A DNA stretch of 6,545 nt from an uncultured Ruminococcus sp. (GCA_937880065.1 CALFMA010000365.1:1-6545), one strand, 5' to 3'. Positions 1-6,102 are shown, numbered from the stretch's first letter. A program made the numbers and translations. The notes: generated by a model not told the origin, from the sequence alone.

Positions 1-45
1 TTGACAAAAACGGTAATCTCAAAGAGGCTTTCAGCTACAGAACGG
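1..45 (+). repeat. Diverged direct repeat of 1109-1153 (trace of gene duplication)
   Basis: Bases 1-45 align without gaps to 1109-1153, with about 37 of 45 positions identical by eye. Both copies encode the segment just after the lipobox cysteine. A second conserved block encodes DGVIYSI near the 3' end of each gene (about 901-925 and 1864-1888). The two genes therefore arose by tandem duplication. Confidence 0.75.
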
Positions 46-1004
46 TAACAGATGAAGAAATTGGTGTAAGCTACAATGTGAGAAGTGATTTCCTTGATTC
101 TGAATTAATTTCAAAGGATGCTGAAGATATAACTACCGGTGATATGTATGTTTATGATTTTCAAGGTGATGTGATTTTTTCAATTCCACTTTGGATGGCA
201 GGAATGAAGATGAATACCCAGACAAAGATTGACTGGCGTAAGAATGCATTTTTTGAATATGAGAACATTGCAACTGAAATAATTGAGGATGAGGAATACG
301 ATATTATAATTTTTGCAGCAGATCATCCAGAAGAAGATTACGAAAACAGCGAAGAAATGCCTGTTAGGTTTATGGATTTTATTATAAGCAGTCAGGAGCA
401 TCCGCTTGATAATTTCATGGTGAAAGCTACTTTTGCCAAGGACAAGGATGAAAAGCTTATGCGTGAGCTTGGACTTGAAATGCTCAGAAGTGTTGAGTAT
501 ATTGGAGAAGAAGCAACAACAGAGCCTGTTTTGAACTTTGACTGCGATTATTTTTCGATAGAACTTCCGTCTGATGAGTTTAAATTCAAGTTTTCTGATT
601 TTGACGAGTTTGAAAAGAATAAACAAGGTATAAAATATCGCTGCAACGAGAATCTTGCTCAATATATGAGTGGTATTACAATAAAAGCATTAACTGATTC
701 GGAATATACATCGGCAGAGGAATATCTCAAAGATACCTGTGATGAATTTATAAATGAAGAATCAGATGTTGAGCATAAAATGATTGAAGAAGTATCTGAA
801 ACAGAAATACTCGGATATGATGGTTATTGTGCGATATATGAAAGAGATGCTTTTGACGGTTATCCCATTCGTAAAAATACACACTATGCATTTGAAAAAG
901 ACGGAGTTATTTACAGCATTTCAATTGTTGTTGTTGATTTGGACGGTCAAGAACAGGTAGAAGCCGATTTTGAAAAGCTGATAGATTGCATAAAAATAAA
1001 ATAA
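1..1004 (+). CDS. Lipoprotein-like two-lobed protein, first of a tandem pair (5' end cut by window)
   Basis: Function not recognised. The frame is open from base 3 to the TAA at 1002-1004. A start at the GTG at 78 would be wrong, because the 25 codons before it (beginning DKNGNLKEAFSY) match the sister protein just after its lipobox (DKDGNLKEASSY). By that alignment only about 25 residues, the signal peptide and lipobox cysteine, lie outside the window. About 333 residues are visible. They fall into an N-terminal part ending in LMRELGLEMLRSVEYIGE and a C-terminal part running from DCDYFSIELP to the end. The second part shares SEYTSAEEYLK, EILGYDGYC and YAFEKDGVIYSI with the sister protein. 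The protein is acidic, rich in Asp, Glu and Tyr, with no membrane segment in the visible part. It is probably an exported, membrane-anchored protein; that rests on the sister's signal peptide and is inference. Partners and ligand are unknown. Confidence 0.85.
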   Translation, partial: DKNGNLKEAFSYRTVTDEEIGVSYNVRSDFLDSELISKDAEDITTGDMYVYDFQGDVIFSIPLWMAGMKMNTQTKIDWRKNAFFEYENIATEIIEDEEYDIIIFAADHPEEDYENSEEMPVRFMDFIISSQEHPLDNFMVKATFAKDKDEKLMRELGLEMLRSVEYIGEEATTEPVLNFDCDYFSIELPSDEFKFKFSDFDEFEKNKQGIKYRCNENLAQYMSGITIKALTDSEYTSAEEYLKDTCDEFINEESDVEHKMIEEVSETEILGYDGYCAIYERDAFDGYPIRKNTHYAFEKDGVIYSISIVVVDLDGQEQVEADFEKLIDCIKIK

Positions 1005-1035
1005 AGGGATTGTTATTAAAAAGGGGAATTTTATT

Positions 1036-1971
1036 ATGACTAAGAAATTTTTATCCGCATTTACGGCTTTATCTATGGCTGTATGCACATTCACAGGCTG
1101 TTCAGACCTTGACAAGGACGGTAATCTGAAAGAGGCTTCAAGCTATGAAACGGTTGAACTGAACGACATCAGATATAAAGTAAGAAGTGATTTTAAAGAA
1201 ATTGAAGATAAAACAGATACATATTTATATAACAATGACACAGAATTTACAATTGATTATCAGTACATTGCATATAGAATAAGCAGAGATGTCTATATAG
1301 ATCTTTGTAATGACAATTCTGAATATTATGAAAATTATTCTCAGGAAATTATAAATTGCGGTGATTATGAAGTAGTAGCAATTACCTATATTGACAGCGA
1401 TAACGTACAAAATTCGTTATTTGCGGCTTATAAAGAAGGCGATAGACTTAGTGGATTTTCTGTATGGGCAGAACACCCTGTCAAGGAAAACGAAGAACTT
1501 GTGCGTGAGCTTGCTCTTGAAATAATCGAAAGTGCAGAGTTTATCGGAGAGGCAGAAGAGCCGAGAAAAACCGAGTATGAGTGCGATTATTTCTCAGTAA
1601 AATTCCCTGATTATCTTGATTATTTGAATATCAGTTATGCAAATGATAATAGTGTAGGTATAGTTTATTATGAAATTTTTAAAAAAGCAATGTTGAACTC
1701 TCGCCTTACCGTTGAAGCTATACCTGATTCAGAATATAAATCAGCCGAAGAATATGTCAAAGCCGAATGGGACGCTGAAATTGAAGAAGTGCAAATCCTT
1801 GGCTATGACGGATATTGCAACATAGACGAAATACGAGGGAGAACAAAATATGCCTTTGATAAAGACGGAGTAATTTACAGCATTTTAATTTGTGTTGGTA
1901 ATGAAGACGGTTCAGGTTTTGCATCTGCTGATTTTGAAGTTATATTAGAATATGATTTTGTTATAAAATAA
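1036..1971 (+). CDS. Putative lipoprotein with two PsbP/Mog1-like lobes, second of a tandem pair
   Basis: The function is not recognised, but the location is clear. Residues 1-21 form a lipoprotein signal peptide: KK at 3-4, a hydrophobic stretch at 5-20, then the lipobox FTGC with Cys22 as the lipidated residue. After a short linker come two lobes of similar layout. Lobe 1 is about 40-171, ending ELVRELALEIIESAEFIGE. Lobe 2 is about 180-311, opening YECDYFSVKFP and ending FASADFEVILEYDFVIK. Each starts with a short strand of the F-S-V-K-F-P kind and ends with an acidic helix and a final strand, as in PsbP/Mog1-like folds. That fold call is inference from pattern. Lobe 2 carries SEYKSAEEYVKAEW, ILGYDGYC and YAFDKDGVIYSI, all shared with the upstream paralogue. 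The ATG at 1036 follows AAGGGG at 1021-1026. The gene starts 31 bases after its paralogue ends and stops 21 bases before purD, so it is probably in one transcript with at least the former. Confidence 0.85.
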   Translation: MTKKFLSAFTALSMAVCTFTGCSDLDKDGNLKEASSYETVELNDIRYKVRSDFKEIEDKTDTYLYNNDTEFTIDYQYIAYRISRDVYIDLCNDNSEYYENYSQEIINCGDYEVVAITYIDSDNVQNSLFAAYKEGDRLSGFSVWAEHPVKENEELVRELALEIIESAEFIGEAEEPRKTEYECDYFSVKFPDYLDYLNISYANDNSVGIVYYEIFKKAMLNSRLTVEAIPDSEYKSAEEYVKAEWDAEIEEVQILGYDGYCNIDEIRGRTKYAFDKDGVIYSILICVGNEDGSGFASADFEVILEYDFVIK

Positions 1972-1978
1972 CCCCAAA

Positions 1979-1984
1979 AGGAGG
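1979..1984 (+). promoter_or_regulatory. Ribosome binding site of purD
   Basis: A perfect AGGAGG lies 8 bases before the ATG at 1993. It fixes the purD start and is stronger than the site in front of the second lipoprotein gene. Confidence 0.85.
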
Positions 1985-1992
1985 AAAAACCA

Positions 1993-3273
1993 ATGAAGAA
2001 TGTACTTGTAATTGGCGGCGGCGGTCGTGAACACGCAATTATTATGAAGCTTGCAGAGAGCAAGCAGGTAGACAAGATTTACTGTACCCCAGGCAATGGC
2101 GGTATATCTAAATATGCGGAGTGCTTCAACGTAGGTGCAACCGATATTGAGGGCGTAGTTGCTCTTGCTAAGGAGCTTAAACCCGATATGGTAGTAGTTG
2201 CTCCCGATGACCCCCTTGTTCTCGGAATGGTAGATGCATTGCAGGCTGAGGGCTTTATGACATTTGGTCCAAAGGCAAATGCTGCTATTATCGAGGGTTC
2301 AAAGGTATTCTCAAAGGAACTTATGAAGAAGTACAATATCCCCACAGCTTTCTATGAGGTATTCACAGAGTCTGACAAGGCTATTGCATATCTCAAAGAG
2401 CAGAACAGCTATCCAGCAGTTATCAAGGCTGACGGACTTGCTCTCGGAAAGGGCGTTATTATCGCTCAGAACGAGGAAGAAGCTGTACAGGCTGTCCACG
2501 ATATGATTGACGATTTGAAATTCGGCAAGAGTTCCGCAAGAATTGTTATTGAAGAATATCTCACAGGACCTGAGGTTTCAGTTCTCTCATTCACAGACGG
2601 AAAGACAATGATTCCTATGATTTCCTCAATGGACCACAAGCGTGCATTGGACGGCGACAAGGGACTCAACACAGGCGGTATGGGTACAATTTCTCCCAAT
2701 CCTTGCTATACAGAGGAACTTGCAAAGGAGTGCATGGAGAAGATTTTCATTCCCACAATGAACGCTATGAACTCCGAGGGACGCACATTCGAGGGTTGTC
2801 TCTACTTCGGACTTATGATTACTCCAAAGGGACCAAAGGTTATCGAGTACAACTGCCGATTTGGTGACCCTGAAACACAGGTTGTTCTTCCTATGCTTGA
2901 CGCTGACCTTTATGAAATTTTCGAGGCTATTTACAACCACGAACTTGACAAGGTTGATGTAAAGTGGCACAATGGTGCTTGTGCATGCGTAGTTATGGCA
3001 AGCGGCGGCTATCCCGAAAGCTACCCCAAGGGCATTGTAATGAACGGCTTTGACGATATGGGACAGGTTGAAAACTGCTTTGTATATCACGCAGGAACTA
3101 AGCTTTCCGACAATGGCGAATTCCTCACCAATGGCGGCAGAGTTATCGGTGTAACTGCAAAGGGCAATGACCTCCGTGAGGCTCTTGACATTGCTTACAA
3201 GGGCGTTGAGGGCATCAGCTTCGAGGGTGCTCATTACCGCAAGGACATTGGTCATAAGGCTCTCAACAGCTAA
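1993..3273 (+). CDS. purD: Phosphoribosylamine--glycine ligase (GAR synthetase)
   Basis: This cytoplasmic ATP-grasp enzyme joins 5-phosphoribosylamine and glycine, using ATP, to make glycinamide ribonucleotide in the second step of de novo purine synthesis. At 426 residues it has the normal length for monofunctional PurD. Visible landmarks are the N-terminal nucleotide-type loop GGGGREHA (8-15), TPGNGG (32-37), the segment FGPKANAAIIEGSK (91-104), the ATP-grasp lid ADGLALGKGV (146-155), IEEYLTGPEVS (186-196), NTGGMG (226-231), the metal-binding catalytic stretch EYNCRFGDPETQ (285-296), and the C-terminal YRKDIG (415-420). No key motif is missing. Base and codon use differ from the lipoprotein genes: AAG, GAG, GGC and CTC/CTT are common here, whereas the upstream genes favour A/T-ending codons. 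That fits a highly expressed housekeeping gene beside accessory genes. No purE, purC, purF, purM, purN or purH is in view, and no purine riboswitch is visible in the 21-base upstream gap. Confidence 0.97.
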   Translation: MKNVLVIGGGGREHAIIMKLAESKQVDKIYCTPGNGGISKYAECFNVGATDIEGVVALAKELKPDMVVVAPDDPLVLGMVDALQAEGFMTFGPKANAAIIEGSKVFSKELMKKYNIPTAFYEVFTESDKAIAYLKEQNSYPAVIKADGLALGKGVIIAQNEEEAVQAVHDMIDDLKFGKSSARIVIEEYLTGPEVSVLSFTDGKTMIPMISSMDHKRALDGDKGLNTGGMGTISPNPCYTEELAKECMEKIFIPTMNAMNSEGRTFEGCLYFGLMITPKGPKVIEYNCRFGDPETQVVLPMLDADLYEIFEAIYNHELDKVDVKWHNGACACVVMASGGYPESYPKGIVMNGFDDMGQVENCFVYHAGTKLSDNGEFLTNGGRVIGVTAKGNDLREALDIAYKGVEGISFEGAHYRKDIGHKALNS

Positions 3274-3278
3274 GGAGG
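3273..3278 (+). promoter_or_regulatory. Ribosome binding site overlapping the purD stop codon
   Basis: AGGAGG begins on the last base of the purD TAA (3271-3273), 4 bases before the ATG at 3283. The overlap implies that the downstream gene is cotranscribed with purD and may be translationally coupled to it. Confidence 0.8.
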
Positions 3279-3282
3279 GCTT

Positions 3283-4035
3283 ATGCAGCAGGAAAAACTG
3301 ACTAAGGGCATATTTTTCGGACTTATAGGTAATCTGCTTTTTGTTGCCTTTGGTCTGATATGTCTGTTGTATTATAAAACATACAATCCCGAAAGCTTTT
3401 TTTCAAGATTGCTTGAAGCTGTGGCATATGCTGCGGAGTTTGCAGGATTTGGTCTGCTGCTTTATGCTGACTGGCTTTTTATAAAGAGCATACGTTTAAG
3501 GCGGCTGCTGAAAATAAGCTTTACGATTTACATATTCCTTGAAGTAATAATGATGTTTCTGGAACTTAATGCATACCGAATTGAAGCGTATCAGCCCCAT
3601 TCATTGGCTCTTGCAATTGTACACGCTGCTGTATCGGGATTTGCGGCATTTGCATTTTTACAGCTTGACCCCGATAATGTGAAATGGGAAATTGTCATAG
3701 GAGCATGTTTTACTCTTATAGTTGCAGGTATGGTGGGCAACCTTTACGGTGTACGAGTTTATTTCAGTATTATCACAAGTGCGATAGGATTTTCAGTTCT
3801 ATTTGCAATGATGAAATTTTTACGTGACCGCAGTCAGCTTGAAATAGACTGTTACGGCGACAGGGCATCGGAAATGGTGTTCTCGGGAAGTACCCTTTTC
3901 AATGATAACGACGAGGATAACAAAGTATTTACCGAAGCTGACCTTGAAAAGGCAAGAGAGGAGCAGGCAGCGGAAGATGCTGAAATGCTTGCCGAGTATG
4001 AAAAGCTTAAAGCGAAAGGCAAAATCAAGGACTGA
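3283..4035 (+). CDS. Six-helix integral membrane protein with charged cytoplasmic tail, function unknown
   Basis: I do not recognise the family. The 250-residue protein has six probable membrane helices at about 9-30, 44-66, 75-96, 107-127, 136-155 and 159-180. Short basic loops such as KSIRLRRLLK (68-77) suggest which side is cytoplasmic and place the N-terminus inside. The last 70 residues are soluble. They contain an acidic stretch FNDNDEDN (206-213) and a highly charged helix-forming segment from about 217 to 246 (rich in Glu, Lys and Ala), possibly a short coiled coil. There is no transporter signature, ATP-binding motif or catalytic metal motif that I can see. Its start sits 9 bases after the purD stop, sharing that stop codon with its ribosome binding site, so it is in the purD transcript. 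A role in purine metabolism is not shown by the sequence. The hairpins and terminator downstream mark the end of this unit. Confidence 0.8.
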   Translation: MQQEKLTKGIFFGLIGNLLFVAFGLICLLYYKTYNPESFFSRLLEAVAYAAEFAGFGLLLYADWLFIKSIRLRRLLKISFTIYIFLEVIMMFLELNAYRIEAYQPHSLALAIVHAAVSGFAAFAFLQLDPDNVKWEIVIGACFTLIVAGMVGNLYGVRVYFSIITSAIGFSVLFAMMKFLRDRSQLEIDCYGDRASEMVFSGSTLFNDNDEDNKVFTEADLEKAREEQAAEDAEMLAEYEKLKAKGKIKD

Positions 4036-4045
4036 TATTTCAGTT

Positions 4046-4079
4046 ATAGCAAACGACAAAATCTTTTGGCGTTTGCTAT
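4046..4079 (+). terminator. Hairpin after the membrane-protein gene, weak or degenerate terminator
   Basis: Arms ATAGCAAACG (4046-4055) and CGTTTGCTAT (4070-4079) pair perfectly over 10 bases. After one A/G mismatch, CAAAA (4057-4061) can pair with TTTTG (4064-4068), although the last pairs would have to open to leave a usable loop. It starts 10 bases after the stop codon, the usual place for a terminator. Only TTT follows before GCC, so termination here would be weak. It may instead stabilise the mRNA 3' end. Confidence 0.5.
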
Positions 4080-4080
4080 T

Positions 4081-4126
4081 TGCCGATCCGCACGGAGCAA
4101 ACTTTAGTTTGCGGATGTGCGAGGCA
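4081..4126. repeat. Compound imperfect palindrome
   Basis: Nested arms pair from outside to inside: TGCC (4081-4084) with GGCA (4123-4126), CGCAC (4089-4093) with GTGCG (4117-4121), and GCAAAC (4097-4102) with GTTTGC (4107-4112) around a TTTA loop. The GCAAAC/GTTTGC core also occurs in the preceding hairpin. There is no coding capacity. It could be a copy of an intergenic REP-like repeat or a second RNA hairpin; this window alone cannot separate these. Confidence 0.55.
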
Positions 4127-4138
4127 CTATAATTATAT

Positions 4139-4168
4139 GGGCGGTGGATTATTCTGCCGTCCTTTTTT
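4139..4168 (+). terminator. Intrinsic transcription terminator
   Basis: GGGCGGTGG (4139-4147) pairs with CTGCCGTCC (4154-4162) across all nine positions if three G-U pairs are allowed, with a six-base loop ATTATT. Six Ts follow at 4163-4168. This is the best terminator in the window and probably ends the purD/membrane-protein transcript. The 5' flank is not a clean A tract, so it reads mainly for the + strand. Confidence 0.85.
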
Positions 4169-4234
4169 GCGTATAAGTCCCTATTGTGGAGGCTGCCTTA
4201 TCATTTGAAAAGAATGATTCAATATGTATGAATA

Positions 4235-4263
4235 TTGACATAAGTTCACATATATGCTATAAT
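4235..4263 (+). promoter_or_regulatory. Consensus vegetative sigma-factor promoter with extended -10
   Basis: TTGACA (4235-4240) and TATAAT (4258-4263) are both perfect and are separated by 17 bases. TGC directly before the -10 box makes it an extended -10. A start near 4270 is expected, which would give a leader of about 120 bases in front of the transferase gene. The AT-rich bases upstream (4221-4234) could act as an UP element. Confidence 0.88.
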
Positions 4264-4269
4264 ATTGAA

Positions 4270-4391
4270 GATAATAATGGTAAATGATTTATTGCTCAAC
4301 CGATTGAACCTTGCCGTCGAACAAATAAAATTTTTTTGCTTTTGTTTTTTTGCAAGGTATAATTGGCGGTGCAATAGAAAGGAAATTGACA
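4270..4391 (+). promoter_or_regulatory. Long T-rich 5' leader, possible attenuator or second promoter
   Basis: The leader contains T runs at 4331-4337 and 4345-4351. ACCTTGC (4308-4314) can pair with GCAAGGT (4352-4358), and ACAAA (4321-4325) with TTTGT (4341-4345), enclosing the first T run. A second perfect TATAAT at 4358-4363 follows a poor -35 candidate (TTGCTT, 4336-4341, 16-base spacer) and would give a short leader. No known riboswitch or T-box sequence was recognised. Function is inferred only from layout. Confidence 0.35.
4380..4383 (+). promoter_or_regulatory. Ribosome binding site that sets the transferase start
   Basis: AGGA, in the context GAAAGGAAA, lies 8 bases before the ATG at 4392. 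The in-frame TTG at 4350 has only a T tract in front of it and no ribosome binding site, so the ATG is preferred. Confidence 0.75.
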
Positions 4392-6092
4392 ATGCTGAGC
4401 AAAATAACTGACAGTATTTTCAGACGTTTTATCGCCCACGACTATGCAATGGCAATGCAGCTTGAAACGCAGAGGAATAAGGTTATCTGCTGTGACTTTA
4501 TTATAGAGGAGGATACATCTCCGCAGGACGAATTTGAGTTGTTCAAGTATATTTACGAAAACGGCAGAGAGCAGTTTGAGCCATATTATATAATCAATGA
4601 AAAGTGTGCGGATTATGAGAAAATAAAGGCGGAATACGGCGAAAACATCATTGCTTATTCTCCCGAAAATATCAGAGAATTCGCACTTGTGCTGAAAGAA
4701 CTTTTCAAAACGGTGAAATTCATATGCGGTGGATTTCAGGTGCTTCATTCTCTGCGTCTTGGAATAACAGAGGCTGTAAAACGCAGTCCCTATGTTTTTT
4801 CCATTTTCACTCAGCACGGCATAACTTTTTTTAAGGACGATTTCATTTCGCAGGAGTCATACAGCTCTTTTCTCTTTGATAAGCTTATGATTTCCAACGA
4901 TTTTGAAAAGCGGATTTTTATGGAACGTGGCTGTTATGAGGAAAAAAATCTCATTAAAAACGGACTTTTCCGCTGGGATTTGCTGAGTGCTGACAATGCC
5001 ATTTCCGAAAAGTCAATTTTCATATATATCACCCACCGCCGTTATCTCGCCTATATGGAGGAATCGGAGCTTAAAGAATCGGTTTATATAAAGGCAATAC
5101 AGGGACTTCTTGAAAATCCCCGATTTAAAAAATTCGTTGAGGAAAACGGTTATACGTTGAAAGTTGCACTTCATCACAGCGTTTTACAGGCTTGCGGAAG
5201 CGGACTTCTTGAGGGCGTAAAAATCCTTAAAGAAGAAGAAATTGCCGATGCAAAAAAGAGTTCGGCAATTCTCATTACGGACTATTCCTCAATGTGCTTT
5301 GAAATGTGGTTTCAGCACAAACCCTCGATATTCCTCAATATTCCCGACGGCGAGGACTGCATAAAATACGGTCATAAAACTGACCTTGCAGACCCATACG
5401 GCTCAAAGAGGAAGTATATTTTCAATGTTGTTGATACCGTTGAACAGTGTGTGGATAAGCTGGAGGATTACCACAATACAGGCTTTAAGCTGAAACCCGA
5501 TGAAAAGGAAAAACGTGACGCATTTTTCTACTATAACGGAGATTTCTGCAAACGCTTTCTGGAATATCTTTCGGCGGCAAAAAATGATGTGAAAAAGCTT
5601 TATCAGATGCCGATTAATACTACGGTAAGCCTTGCGAGGTATCCCGAAGTTGAGGTTTACAGCGTTGAAATGCCCACGTTTGAGGGACGCTGGATTGTCC
5701 GAAAAAAAGCCTTTCTCAGATTTTTTGTGCCTAAGTGGGATAAGGGATTTTCAATGCAGCTTTACTATGAGCCGCTTCTTGAAGGAAAACAGCAAAAACT
5801 CAGCGTGAAAGTTCTTGCAAACGGCAGAACTGTCTGCAATGCTGAAATCACCGACACTAAAAAGAAACATTTCATTTTTGACGTACCTGCGGAGTATATA
5901 GGTTCTGACGGAAAGCTTGAAATAGGTTTCAGAATTTCAGGAGTTTACCGCCGCAATAAAAACAATGCGGATTATCCCGATGACCCGCAATATCGTTCCC
6001 TGCGTCTTATTGATATGGATATTTACGAAAAATCTGATAAATCGGAAGATGCGCTGAAAAATCTCCGTTCTGTCCGAGAAAATAAAAGTTAA
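4392..6092 (+). CDS. CDP-glycerol glycerophosphotransferase family protein (TagB/TagF-like) with extra C-terminal domain
   Basis: Members of this family move glycerol-phosphate or a similar polyol-phosphate unit from a CDP-linked donor onto a lipid-linked teichoic-acid-type acceptor at the inner face of the membrane. Counted from the ATG at 4392, the protein has 566 residues. Family landmarks are TQHGITFFK (140-148), corresponding to the catalytic HG motif; a second histidine site HHSV (261-264), where relatives usually have an HP motif; and ITDYSSMCFEMWFQHKPSIF (295-314), the donor-phosphate-binding signature, whose wording strongly matches TagB/TagF. An N-terminal segment (1-20) may be an amphipathic membrane-contact helix; no full membrane helix is seen. 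Residues from about 418 to 545 form a beta-rich extension after the catalytic part, perhaps a polymer-binding domain. It is the first gene after the promoter and ends 10 bases before an export permease, which fits polymer building followed by export. The substrate could differ from glycerol-phosphate. Confidence 0.85.
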   Translation: MLSKITDSIFRRFIAHDYAMAMQLETQRNKVICCDFIIEEDTSPQDEFELFKYIYENGREQFEPYYIINEKCADYEKIKAEYGENIIAYSPENIREFALVLKELFKTVKFICGGFQVLHSLRLGITEAVKRSPYVFSIFTQHGITFFKDDFISQESYSSFLFDKLMISNDFEKRIFMERGCYEEKNLIKNGLFRWDLLSADNAISEKSIFIYITHRRYLAYMEESELKESVYIKAIQGLLENPRFKKFVEENGYTLKVALHHSVLQACGSGLLEGVKILKEEEIADAKKSSAILITDYSSMCFEMWFQHKPSIFLNIPDGEDCIKYGHKTDLADPYGSKRKYIFNVVDTVEQCVDKLEDYHNTGFKLKPDEKEKRDAFFYYNGDFCKRFLEYLSAAKNDVKKLYQMPINTTVSLARYPEVEVYSVEMPTFEGRWIVRKKAFLRFFVPKWDKGFSMQLYYEPLLEGKQQKLSVKVLANGRTVCNAEITDTKKKHFIFDVPAEYIGSDGKLEIGFRISGVYRRNKNNADYPDDPQYRSLRLIDMDIYEKSDKSEDALKNLRSVRENKS

Positions 6093-6096
6093 GGAG
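6091..6096 (+). promoter_or_regulatory. Ribosome binding site overlapping the transferase stop codon
   Basis: AAGGAG shares two bases with the TAA at 6090-6092 and lies 6 bases before the ATG at 6103. It supports both the start chosen for the permease and its coupling to the transferase. Confidence 0.8.
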
Positions 6097-6102
6097 CAGA
6101 GA

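Larger units (their letters stand above)
4036..4391. other. Intergenic region between two operons
   Basis: These 356 bases contain no convincing gene. In order they hold a hairpin (4046-4079), a compound palindrome (4081-4126), an intrinsic terminator (4139-4168), two small dyads (4201-4233), a consensus promoter (4235-4263) and a T-rich untranslated leader (about 4270-4391). The first half ends the upstream transcript and the second half starts the glycopolymer operon. Confidence 0.8.

Noticed and set aside
1934..1967. Possible purD promoter in the end of the second lipoprotein gene (TTGAAG and TATAAA)
   Set aside because: The spacing is 22 bases, too long for a normal vegetative promoter, and the region is coding and AT-rich.
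2626..3255. Long open frame of 209 codons on the minus strand inside purD
   Set aside because: It lies fully opposite a complete, motif-perfect purD, has no ribosome binding site and no recognisable protein pattern. Open antisense frames are common opposite genes with this codon bias.
4046..4126. CRISPR-like repeats in the intergenic region
   Set aside because: The repeated units are six bases in alternating orientation with no regular spacers, which fits hairpins and not a CRISPR array.
3902..4132. Plus-strand 76-codon frame overlapping the end of the membrane-protein gene
   Set aside because: Its second half is the hairpin and palindrome region and it has no ribosome binding site; it is a frame shadow.
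4128..4133. TATAAT between the palindrome and the terminator
   Set aside because: There is no acceptable -35 box 16-18 bases upstream, and a promoter here would run straight into the terminator at 4139-4168.
4385..4390. TTGACA just before the transferase start
   Set aside because: It lies between the ribosome binding site and the ATG and has no matching -10 box; probably chance.
4350..4391. TTG start adding 14 residues to the transferase
   Set aside because: No ribosome binding site precedes it, only a T tract, whereas the ATG at 4392 has AGGA at the right distance.
4296..4817. Minus-strand frame of 173 codons covering the leader and the start of the transferase
   Set aside because: It overlaps a gene with clear family motifs and a good start, and its product is Cys/Phe/Leu-rich with no domain.
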